The notes under the pieces are model-generated. The model was not told the origin of the DNA, ran no database searches, and saw only the letters and a list, made by a program, of their open reading frames with translations. 64,000 bases of DNA from Bradyrhizobium sp. B124 (lineage in GTDB: Bacteria; Pseudomonadota; Alphaproteobacteria; Rhizobiales; Xanthobacteraceae): NCBI RefSeq assembly GCF_038967635.1, contig NZ_CP152413.1, forward strand, positions 3,348,001 to 3,412,000. Direction: 5' to 3'. Position numbers and translations under genes: made by a program. How positions within the stretch are numbered: the first letter of the stretch is position 1; every line of letters begins with the position of its first letter. This document shows, one piece after another, positions 17,294 to 24,573 of this stretch.

Positions 17294-18481
17294 TCACTTT
17301 CCGGCACATGGGCTCGGCTGCGCCGGATTCTGCGTATCGTCGTAGGCGCAGAACGGGATCGACCAGACGAAGTCTGCCGCGGTCGCGATGCGCGTGAGAC
17401 CTGGTTTGCCTTCGAAGATCGGCGGCTGGCCCGAGAACTTCCAGTACCATTCGGGCAGCAGCGGCCCGAGCGGAGCGATCGGGCCATTCGGGCCGAACGA
17501 GAGGAATCCCGCCTGCGACGACGGCGTGCCGTCGGCCTTGAAGGCCGCGCGGCCGTGGCAGGTGATGCAGGACGACGTCGCGACGAAGCCGTCCTCGGTA
17601 ACGGAATTGCCGACCCTGATGTCGAGCCCGACATTGTCGACGAAATCCACCTGCGACCCCTTCAGGCAGTAGTTGTTGTAGACCGGATCGATATCCGCGC
17701 TCGACAGCAACGCCGTCAGCGCGGCCGTCTTGGCGCAATCCGGATAGCCCTGGCCGGCGGTCCGGTTCGACGGCACGAACGCGGTCTGCGCGCCGAAATT
17801 GTCACGACAGCCGATGATGTCGCAGCGGCCCGGATTGAAGCGGTGCTCGAATGTCGCCCAGGTCCAGTTCGGCACCTGCTTGCTGATCACATGCATCGAG
17901 ACCAGGGCGTATTGCACGCCGGCCGCGCTGTTGACGTGATAGAGCTGCGGCACCTGCGCCACCGTCACCTTGTTGTTGGTGAATTGCGGAATGTCGCTGA
18001 CCGGCAGCCAATTCCCCTTCACCTCGACGGAATCGACCGGAAACGACAGCGCCTTGCCGAATGCGGCCTTCACGCCCGAACGCTTGTAGAGGTTGTTCTG
18101 GACGATGAAGTCGAACGTCGGCTTGTTGTGACGCGTTTCCTCCATCTGCCCCTGCGCGGCGCCCGGCGGCAGCGCCGGCAGCAATCCGCCGCTCTGCTGC
18201 ACGCCTTCGCGCGCCACCTGCGGCAGGATCGGCGGGCGCAGCGACGGCGGTGTCGCAACCGCCGGAAACTGCGGATTGGGCTGAAACAGATCGGTATCGC
18301 TCGCCCAGGTCTCGAACGTCGAATTGCTGCCGCCGGCGCGGGTGTTGGCCTGGATGAAGAGCTGCCAGGCGACCTGATCCGGCGCGGTCATCGCGGGATT
18401 CGGCGGCGATTGCGCCGCGGCCGAAATGGCGGGAACCAGAAACAGACCACAGACGAGCAGCGTGTCGATCGACCTTCTCAT
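17294..18481 (-). CDS. exported protein with one haem-binding CxxCH motif
   Basis: A 395-residue protein with a signal peptide (RSIDTLLVCGLFLVPAISAAA). It has a single c-type haem motif late in the protein (ATSSCITCHGRAAF, near residue 315) and several other Cys, including NPGRCDIIGCRDN. Aromatic and proline content is high. I do not recognise a named family; the layout suggests a periplasmic monohaem protein or an oxidoreductase partner. The ATG at 18481 is chosen because it places the signal peptide first. It is followed after 10 bp by the S53 peptidase and preceded after 19 bp by a 91-residue gene, so the three probably form an operon. Confidence 0.75.
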   Translation of the reverse strand: MRRSIDTLLVCGLFLVPAISAAAQSPPNPAMTAPDQVAWQLFIQANTRAGGSNSTFETWASDTDLFQPNPQFPAVATPPSLRPPILPQVAREGVQQSGGLLPALPPGAAQGQMEETRHNKPTFDFIVQNNLYKRSGVKAAFGKALSFPVDSVEVKGNWLPVSDIPQFTNNKVTVAQVPQLYHVNSAAGVQYALVSMHVISKQVPNWTWATFEHRFNPGRCDIIGCRDNFGAQTAFVPSNRTAGQGYPDCAKTAALTALLSSADIDPVYNNYCLKGSQVDFVDNVGLDIRVGNSVTEDGFVATSSCITCHGRAAFKADGTPSSQAGFLSFGPNGPIAPLGPLLPEWYWKFSGQPPIFEGKPGLTRIATAADFVWSIPFCAYDDTQNPAQPSPCAGK

Positions 18482-18500
18482 CTTGCTCTCCACATCGGGT

Positions 18501-18776
18501 TCAAGGTTGGAATCCGTCCCCCATCCAGCTCGCATAGACATCGAGCGAGTCCTGCGACCACCGGTGACCGGGCGGCATGAAGCCGGACGACAGCGCAGCG
18601 AAGACGCGGCGTGCATTGGCGTGATCGGCAAAGTCATCATTGGCGGCCGGGTCGCAGATCCAGCCGGCGTCGCCGAGCCGAACGCCCTTGGGGGTCATGC
18701 AGGCGACGTCACCCGGTCGAAACATCGGCAGGATGTCGTTGCCAAAACTGGTCGTCATCGGGATCACCGAACCCAT
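18501..18776 (-). CDS. small protein, first gene of the S53 peptidase cluster
   Basis: A 91-residue soluble protein with a compact pattern: ILPMFRPGDVACMTPKGVRL, ADHANARRVFAALSSGFMPP and WSQDSLDVYASWMGDGFQP. The MPPG-x-x-W...Y-x-x-WM-x-x-GF ending resembles a short module seen beside redox and secreted enzymes, but I cannot name it. The start is uncertain: ATG 18776 lacks a strong ribosome site and the frame is open to 18860. It ends 19 bp before the CxxCH gene. Confidence 0.6.
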   Translation of the reverse strand: MGSVIPMTTSFGNDILPMFRPGDVACMTPKGVRLGDAGWICDPAANDDFADHANARRVFAALSSGFMPPGHRWSQDSLDVYASWMGDGFQP

Positions 18777-18975
18777 TCGCGACAAGCACTTCTGGTTGTA
18801 TACCGTATAGGCAACCATCGCGAGGGCAGCTGTGAAGCGGCTCACATCCCCGCGCAGCAATTTTCCGGTGGCCGTCCGCGGCCACCGGAGCCCACAGGCT
18901 GGATCGAACCGAAGCTTCGCGAACCGCGACCAATCAGCTATAGGATGACCACCTAGGGCTGTTCGGGCGCATCAC

Positions 18976-19380
18976 ATGATCCTGCAATCCCTCGCCGGCC
19001 TGCCGGCGTTCCTGGTCTATTTCTGCACGGCGCTGATTGCCGTGGTCGCCTACCTCTTCGTCTACACCCGCGTCACCCCGCATGACGAATTCCAGCTGAT
19101 CCGCGACAACGATCCGGCGGCGGCGATTGCGCTGGGCTTGAGCCTGCTCGGCTTCGTGCTGCCGGTGGTCAGCGCCATCGCCCATTCCGCCAATGTGGTG
19201 GACTGCCTGATCTGGAGCATCATCGCGCTGATCGTGCAGATCATCGTCTATTACATCGTGAAGATCCCGGTGCCGAACCTGTCGGCGCGGATCGCCTCCG
19301 GCGAGATGGCGGCGGCGATCTGGCTCGGGCTGTCATCGCTGGCCGCAGGCGCGCTGAACGCGGCCTGCATGATCTACTGA
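18976..19380 (+). CDS. DUF350 membrane protein (YjfL-like)
   Basis: A 134-residue inner-membrane protein with four predicted helices (LPAFLVYFCTALIAVVAYLF, AAIALGLSLLGFVLPVVSAI, IWSIIALIVQIIVYYIV, MAAAIWLGLSSLAAGALNAA). The DUF350 duplication is visible: each half has a GxxLxGxxL-like helix. It leads a cluster whose later genes match the E. coli yjfL-yjfM-yjfC order: DUF350, a Ser/Gly-rich lipoprotein-like protein, and an ATP-grasp enzyme. The family function is unresolved. Confidence 0.88.
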   Translation: MILQSLAGLPAFLVYFCTALIAVVAYLFVYTRVTPHDEFQLIRDNDPAAAIALGLSLLGFVLPVVSAIAHSANVVDCLIWSIIALIVQIIVYYIVKIPVPNLSARIASGEMAAAIWLGLSSLAAGALNAACMIY

Positions 19381-19395
19381 GCCATTGAGCTAACC

Positions 19396-19818
19396 ATGGC
19401 GCGCAAACCGAACCCGGAATTCGGCAAACGGAGACCAGTGGTGCCGGCGGTGCCGCCGCGGCCCGATCCGCCTTCCAAACGCTCCAGCCATGTCGCGCTG
19501 CTGATGATGGGCACGCTCGCGGTCGGCGGCGGCGCCTACGCGCTGATGCCGCGGCAGAATTGCCAGCCCATCCAGCCGACGCCTCCGGGTGTCACCGCGC
19601 CGGTCTCCCCGCAACCCGGCGGCGATTGCGCGCCGCGCAGTTCGTCGTCGGGATCGGGCGGCAGCGGTGGTGGCGGCGGCTCGTCGCGCAGCAGCTTCTA
19701 CGGCGGCAGCTCCTCGTCGGGCGGCTCGTCATCCTCGTCGGGTTCGTCGTCAAGCTCGTCGGTCAGCCGCGGCGGTTTCGGCTCGTTCGCGCATGCGTTC
19801 GGCTTCGGCGGTGGCTGA
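19396..19818 (+). CDS. Ser/Gly-rich anchored protein (YjfM/YgiB-like position)
   Basis: A 140-residue protein: a basic, proline-rich N-terminus, one membrane segment (VALLMMGTLAVGGGAYALM, about 33-51), a short Cys-containing stretch (RQNCQP, GGDCAP), then about 60 residues almost entirely Ser and Gly. It ends FGSFAHAFGFGGG, like the GGFGxxxxxxGxGG tail of DUF1190 proteins. It starts 15 bp after the DUF350 gene. Family assignment relies mostly on gene order and the tail motif. Confidence 0.7.
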   Translation: MARKPNPEFGKRRPVVPAVPPRPDPPSKRSSHVALLMMGTLAVGGGAYALMPRQNCQPIQPTPPGVTAPVSPQPGGDCAPRSSSSGSGGSGGGGGSSRSSFYGGSSSSGGSSSSSGSSSSSSVSRGGFGSFAHAFGFGGG

Positions 19819-19926
19819 CACGCACTTTGCCGTGTCGTCATGCGCTTTCGCTTGCCCGGCGATCGGAGCTGATGGACACTCGGCGCGGCTCCGCAGAAGG
19901 CAAGGCAGGCGGCAAGGATCGCGTCC

Positions 19927-20142
19927 ATGAAACGCTCGCGACGGGTCTGGCTGAAATTGATGGGAAGCGTCGCGATCGGCGCAGCCTCGATGGGCCTGAC
20001 GCCAGGCCATGCCCGCAGTCATCATTATGCGGGGCACAAAGCCAGGCGGAAGCCCGAGCAGATATCACCCTCCGGCGGCTTCGGCGGCGCGCCACGCAGC
20101 ATCGCCCACTACGACAACGGTCCCTCGCATGGCGGCGGCTGA
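19927..20142 (+). CDS. small exported basic protein
   Basis: A 71-residue protein with a basic N-terminus and hydrophobic stretch (RRVWLKLMGSVAIGAASMGL) that fits a signal peptide, possibly Tat-like though only RR is present. A His/Gly-rich tail follows (SGGFGGAPRSIAHYDNGP). The GGFG tail echoes the preceding Ser/Gly-rich protein, suggesting a related role. AAGG lies nine bases before the ATG. It sits between the DUF1190-like gene and the ATP-grasp gene on the same strand. Confidence 0.55.
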   Translation: MKRSRRVWLKLMGSVAIGAASMGLTPGHARSHHYAGHKARRKPEQISPSGGFGGAPRSIAHYDNGPSHGGG

Positions 20143-20184
20143 CACCGAGCTGACACGCATCGTCTGAAGATCACGGACCCCTTC

Positions 20185-21342
20185 ATGCAACGCATCGTAT
20201 GTTCCGAGCGCGACGATTGGCAGGCAACCGCCGAAAGCGCCGGATTCACTTTCCACACCATCGACGGTGAACGCTACTGGGACGAACGGGCCTATTACGC
20301 CTTCACGCTCGACGAGATTGAGCGCGATATCGAGGCGCCGACCGGCGAGATCGACGCGATGTGCCTCGAGCTCGCCGGACGCGCGGTCAAGGATGAACAA
20401 TATCTGCGCCGGCTGAAGATACCGGAAGCGTTCTGGGACCTGATCGCGGCGAGCTGGCGCCGCAAGGAGCCGAGCCTCTACGGCCGGCTCGACCTCAAAT
20501 TCAGCGGCAGCGGCCCGGCCAAGCTGCTCGAATACAATGCCGACACGCCGACCTCGATCTTCGAGGCGGCGGTGTTTCAATGGACCTGGCTCGAACAGGC
20601 GATCGAGCGCAACATCATCCCGAAGCGCGCCGACCAGTTCAACTCGATCCACGAGGCGCTGATCGAGGCCTGGAAGACGATCGGCGCGACCCATCCGCTG
20701 CATCTCACCGGACTGACCGGCAATGCCGAGGATGCCGGCACCCTCGCCTATCTCGAGGACACCGCGGCGCAGGCCGGGCTGAAGACCACGCTGCTCGACA
20801 TCGAACAGATCGGACTGCGCAGTGACGGCCAGTTCGTCGACCTCGACGAAAGCCCGATCACGCTCGCCTTCAAGCTCTATCCATGGGAGTGGATGTTCCA
20901 CGACGCGTTCGGCAAGAACCTCAGCTCGGCGCCGACGCAATGGATCGAGCCGCCCTGGAAGGCGATCCTGTCCAACAAGGGCATCCTGCCGCTGTTGTGG
21001 GAGATGTTCCCGAACCACCCCAATCTGCTGCCGGCCTATTTCGAGGACGATCCGCAGGCTGCGCAGCTCGGCACCTCGTTCGTGCGCAAGCCGATCTACT
21101 CGCGCGAAGGCGCCAATGTCGAACTGGTCAGCGCCGGCATCACGCTGGTCGCGGAGGAAGGCCCCTACGGCGCCGAGGGCTTCATCCGGCAGGCGCTCGC
21201 GCCGCTGCCGAATTTCTCCGGCCAATACCCCGTGCTCGGCAGCTGGCTTGTCGACGGCACGCCGTGTGGGCTCTCGATCCGCGAGGACGAGAACCCGATC
21301 ACCGGCAACACATCGCGCTTCCTGCCGCACGCGATTTTGTAG
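20185..21342 (+). CDS. glutathionylspermidine synthase family ATP-grasp protein
   Basis: A 385-residue protein of the GSP_synth (YgiC/YjfC) family, ATP-grasp ligases without the amidase domain of E. coli Gss. Family segments: LYGRLDLKFSGSGPAKLLEYNADTP (about 99-123), PNHPNLLPAYFEDDP, the ATP-grasp FVRKPIYSREGANV and the ending GLSIREDENPITGNTSRFLPH. It probably forms an amide bond between a carboxylate and an amine such as a polyamine or peptide; the real substrate is unknown for YgiC-type enzymes. It is the last gene of the DUF350 cluster. Its TAG stop opens into TAGAGCG, the motif seen at several repeat boundaries. Confidence 0.9.
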   Translation: MQRIVCSERDDWQATAESAGFTFHTIDGERYWDERAYYAFTLDEIERDIEAPTGEIDAMCLELAGRAVKDEQYLRRLKIPEAFWDLIAASWRRKEPSLYGRLDLKFSGSGPAKLLEYNADTPTSIFEAAVFQWTWLEQAIERNIIPKRADQFNSIHEALIEAWKTIGATHPLHLTGLTGNAEDAGTLAYLEDTAAQAGLKTTLLDIEQIGLRSDGQFVDLDESPITLAFKLYPWEWMFHDAFGKNLSSAPTQWIEPPWKAILSNKGILPLLWEMFPNHPNLLPAYFEDDPQAAQLGTSFVRKPIYSREGANVELVSAGITLVAEEGPYGAEGFIRQALAPLPNFSGQYPVLGSWLVDGTPCGLSIREDENPITGNTSRFLPHAIL

Positions 21343-21364
21343 AGCGTCGACGCACGCGCTTTTT

Positions 21365-21500
21365 TCCCGTCACCCTGAGGTGCGAGCGGAGCGAGCCTCG
21401 AAGAGTGCACGGCCCGGCTGGTGGCCGTCCACCCTTCGAGACGCCGCTTCGCGGCTCCTCCAGCGACAACGGCGAAGCCGTTGCGCGGGGGTGACGGAAC
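21365..21500. repeat. dispersed intergenic repeat (GCGAGCGGAGC type)
   Basis: Contains TCACCCTGAGGTGCGAGCGG followed later by CACCCTTCGAGACGCCGCTT and CGCGGCTCCTC. This composite palindromic repeat resembles known Bradyrhizobium intergenic elements; arms such as CCTCGAAG and CTTCGAGA are inverted. No gene is seen here. Confidence 0.6.
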
Positions 21501-21540
21501 AGGCAGAGTTGCCTTCCTGATTTAGAGAGATCCAGTCAAG

Positions 21541-22410
21541 TCAGCGCGCCGCGGACGCGACCGCCTTCAGCACATGGGCGGCGCCGGCACGCGCGACGGG
21601 CGCGGTGCTGGGCTGATAGAGCCCGCGGCGGTCGGGATAGGGCCTGAACAGATTGGTGATGCCGACCACGGATTCCGCCGCGCCAAGCGCCAGCACGCCG
21701 TCGGGCTCGAGCATCCGGGAGATCTTGCCAAAGATGCCTGCCTTGGTCTGCTGATCGAAATAGATCAGCACGTTGCGGCAGAAGATCACGTCGAAGGTGC
21801 CGAGATGCGAAATGTCCTGCAGCAGATTGAGCTGGCGATGCTGCACCATGCCGCGGATATCGGCGTTGAGCTGCCAGAGCTCGCCCTTCTGCACGAAGTG
21901 CTTGACCAGCAGCTGGATCGGCAGGCCGCGCTGCACCTCGAACTGGCTGAACAGGCCGGCCTTGGACTTTTCCAGCACCGCCTGCGACAGGTCGGTGGCG
22001 ATGATCTCGATGCGCCAGCCGGTGAACAGCGCGGTCATTTCCTTCAGCAGCATCGCGATCGAATAGGGCTCCTGCCCGGTCGACGACGCCGCGCACCAGA
22101 TGCGCAAGCTGCGACGCGCGGCGCGGGCCTGCGCCAGCGCCGGCAGCACCGCGTCCTTCAGATGATCGAACGGAATCTTGTCGCGAAAGAAGAAGGTCTC
22201 GTTGGTGGTCATCGCTTCGACCACCTCCGACGTCAGCATCTCGGCGCCGCCCTTCATCTTCTGGACGAGCTCGGGAATGCCGGCGAGGTTGGACCGGCGC
22301 GCCAGGGGCAGCAGGCGGCTCTCGACGAGATATTGCTTGTCGGCCGACAGATCGAGGCCGGAACGTTCCTTCAGCAGCTTACGCAGATACTCGTAGTCCA
22401 GCGGCGTCAC
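21541..22410 (-). CDS. cheR: chemotaxis methyltransferase CheR
   Basis: A 289-residue SAM-dependent enzyme that methylates glutamates of chemoreceptors. The N-terminal helical domain starts [20 protein letters not shown]. The catalytic domain has [20 protein letters not shown], the SAM site [20 protein letters not shown], and [13 protein letters not shown]. The start is the GTG at 22410, overlapping the cheB stop as GTGA, indicating translational coupling. It is the last gene of the chemotaxis cluster. The C-terminus ([18 protein letters not shown]) lacks an obvious receptor-tethering domain. Confidence 0.95.
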   Translation of the reverse strand: MTPLDYEYLRKLLKERSGLDLSADKQYLVESRLLPLARRSNLAGIPELVQKMKGGAEMLTSEVVEAMTTNETFFFRDKIPFDHLKDAVLPALAQARAARRSLRIWCAASSTGQEPYSIAMLLKEMTALFTGWRIEIIATDLSQAVLEKSKAGLFSQFEVQRGLPIQLLVKHFVQKGELWQLNADIRGMVQHRQLNLLQDISHLGTFDVIFCRNVLIYFDQQTKAGIFGKISRMLEPDGVLALGAAESVVGITNLFRPYPDRRGLYQPSTAPVARAGAAHVLKAVASAAR

Positions 22411-23576
22411 GAACGGTCTCCCGCAAACACGCGAACAAGCTTCGATGCGATCTGATTGAGCGGCAGCACGGCGGCGCAGATGCCGGCATTGACCGCGGCA
22501 CCAGGCATGCCCCACACCACGCTGCTCGCTTCGTCCTGGGCGATCACGCTGCCGCCGGCGGCGACGATGTCCTTGCCGCCGCGCATGCCGTCGGAGCCCA
22601 TGCCGGTCAGGATCACCGACATGATGCTGCCCTGCCAGACATCGATCGCGGAGGTGAACATCGGATCCACCGCGGGCTTGCAGAAATTGACCGGCGGCCC
22701 GTCGTCGAGCGCGATCGTGGCATCGATGCCGTGGCGGACGATCCGCATGTGGCGTCCGCCCGGCGCCAGATAGATCTGACCCGGCCTGATGCTCTCGCCG
22801 TCGATCCCCTCATGCGCCGGCCGCTTGCTGGTGCGCGCCAGATGCTCGGCGAGAATGGTGGTGAAGGTCGGCGGCATGTGCTGGGTGATCAGCACCGGGA
22901 CGCGGTCGATCACCGGGCCGATCTCTGCGACCAGCGACATCAACGCCTGCGGGCCGCCGGTGGAGGAGCCGATCAGCAGCACCTTCGGCTGCAGCAGGCC
23001 GAACGAACGGCGCGTGATCTGGGCGGGCGCCGCGGGCGCTGCTGCAGGGGCCAGCCCCACGCGCGGCTTGTCGTGGCCGGGCGCGAGCGGCGGGCTCGCC
23101 GTCGTATGCACCGGGCTGCGCCGCGCCTTGGCGCCGAGATGACGGATCTTCTGGATCAGGTCATGGCGGAAGGTTTCCGCGGCGGTCGCCTCGCGCGTGC
23201 TCTCCGGCTTCGGAATGTAGTCGGACGCGCCGAGTGACAGCGCCTTCAGGCTGATCTCCGCATTGCGGCGGGTCAGCGTCGAGGCCATGATGATGACGAG
23301 GTCGCGCTTCTTCGCCAAGAGCTGCGGCAGCGCCGAGATGCCGTCGAGGTCGGGCATCTCGATATCGAGCACCGCGACGTCGGGGTTGAAGCGCTCGAGC
23401 TGGTTGACGGCGTCGAGGCCGGTGCGCAGCGAGGCCACGACCTCCATGTCGGGCTCGGCGCCGATCCAGCGCGAGATCATCCCCCGGATGACCACGGAAT
23501 CGTCGACGACCATCACCCGCACCTTGTCGGAACGGGTCGATGTCGGGACCGCAGTACTTGTCAACGCAACACTCAT
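22407..23576 (-). CDS. cheB: chemotaxis methylesterase CheB
   Basis: A 389-residue response-regulator methylesterase/deamidase that removes methyl groups from chemoreceptors. The receiver domain (about 18-135) has phospho-acceptor Asp in [12 protein letters not shown] and ends in KPESTRE. A proline/alanine linker (about 165-185) follows. The catalytic domain has nucleophile Ser in [13 protein letters not shown], His in [10 protein letters not shown] and Asp in [12 protein letters not shown]. All three catalytic residues are present. It overlaps cheR by 4 bp and follows cheY by about 75 bp on the same strand. Confidence 0.97.
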   Translation of the reverse strand: MSVALTSTAVPTSTRSDKVRVMVVDDSVVIRGMISRWIGAEPDMEVVASLRTGLDAVNQLERFNPDVAVLDIEMPDLDGISALPQLLAKKRDLVIIMASTLTRRNAEISLKALSLGASDYIPKPESTREATAAETFRHDLIQKIRHLGAKARRSPVHTTASPPLAPGHDKPRVGLAPAAAPAAPAQITRRSFGLLQPKVLLIGSSTGGPQALMSLVAEIGPVIDRVPVLITQHMPPTFTTILAEHLARTSKRPAHEGIDGESIRPGQIYLAPGGRHMRIVRHGIDATIALDDGPPVNFCKPAVDPMFTSAIDVWQGSIMSVILTGMGSDGMRGGKDIVAAGGSVIAQDEASSVVWGMPGAAVNAGICAAVLPLNQIASKLVRVFAGDRS

Positions 23577-23651
23577 GACTTCACCAGCGACGCAACACGA
23601 CGCACAACAACCGTTGAGCCGAAGGCTTCTGCCGCCGGATCGAACGTAGAC

Positions 23652-24017
23652 TTAAATCAAACCGACTTCCTGGAACTTCGCGGTGACGATGTCCCGGTCG
23701 AACGGCTTCATGATGTATTCGTTGGCACCGGCATGCAGCGCGCGTGCGATATGCGCGACGTCATTCTCGGTGGTGCAGAACACGACCTTGGGCTGATCGC
23801 CGCCGGGCATCCGGCGAAGATTGCCGAGGAACTCGTAGCCGTCCATGACGGGCATGTTCCAGTCGAGCAGCACGGCCTCGGGCATCGCGCGCTTGCAGGC
23901 CTCGAGCGCCTTGGCGCCGTCCTCGGCCTCGACGATCTGGAAATCGAGCCCTTCCAGGATACGGCGGGCAACCTTGCGAATAACGCTTGAGTCATCGACA
24001 ACAAGACACGTTCTCAT
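23652..24017 (-). CDS. cheY: chemotaxis response regulator CheY
   Basis: A 121-residue stand-alone receiver domain. The acidic pair is VVDDSSVIRKVARRIL, phospho-acceptor Asp lies in AVLLDWNMPVMDGYEFL (near residue 52), and the Thr and Lys sites are FCTTEND and MKPFDRD. No output domain is present. Phosphorylated by CheA, it would bind the flagellar switch or act as a phosphate sink. It lies between cheW and cheB. Confidence 0.93.
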   Translation of the reverse strand: MRTCLVVDDSSVIRKVARRILEGLDFQIVEAEDGAKALEACKRAMPEAVLLDWNMPVMDGYEFLGNLRRMPGGDQPKVVFCTTENDVAHIARALHAGANEYIMKPFDRDIVTAKFQEVGLI

Positions 24018-24080
24018 CTGCGACCTCTACTTCCTCATCCCCGGAGGGATGTTTCAGTTCTTCGATTCAGTCGGCCCGTC

Positions 24081-24551
24081 TCAGGCCGCTTTGGCATCAG
24101 GCACCAGTTCGAGCACGCGATCGACATCGAGGACGACCATGAGCTGGCCGTCGAGGCGGTGGACGCCGCCGGCGAGCCTGGCCATGCGGGGATCGAGGTT
24201 GACCGGGTTGTCCTGGCGGCTGTCGTCGGGCAGCCGCAGCACCTCGCCGATCTGGTCGATCAGCAGGCCATAGGATTCGCCGCGCTGGTCGACGCCGACC
24301 GCCATCGGTGGCGTGCCGTCGTCGGCCTTGGGCAGGCCGAGCCGGGCGCGCATGTCGACCACGGTGACGATGCGGCCGCGCAGGTTGAGCACGCCGGCGA
24401 TCTCGCTGGAGGCCAACGGCACCCGCGTCAGCCGCTCCGGCATGAACACGTCCTGCACCCGCGAGATCGGCAGGCCGAACAGCTGCCCGCCGATCACGGC
24501 CGTGACGTACTCGGCCATCGCGCCTTCACTGGTCTCGGTCTTGCTGCTCAT
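24081..24551 (-). CDS. cheW: chemotaxis coupling protein CheW
   Basis: A 156-residue SH3-like adaptor linking chemoreceptors to CheA. It shows the CheW pattern: YVTAVIGGQLFGLPISRVQDV, GVLNLRGRIVTVVDMRARLG, YGLLIDQIGEVLRL and LDGQLMVVLDVDRVL. ATG 24551 is chosen because of AGGA upstream; an ATG at 24569 would add six residues. It starts 22 bp after the cheA stop and is followed by cheY. Confidence 0.95.
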   Translation of the reverse strand: MSSKTETSEGAMAEYVTAVIGGQLFGLPISRVQDVFMPERLTRVPLASSEIAGVLNLRGRIVTVVDMRARLGLPKADDGTPPMAVGVDQRGESYGLLIDQIGEVLRLPDDSRQDNPVNLDPRMARLAGGVHRLDGQLMVVLDVDRVLELVPDAKAA

Positions 24552-24573
24552 CGATCCTGTTCCTCGCATCCCC

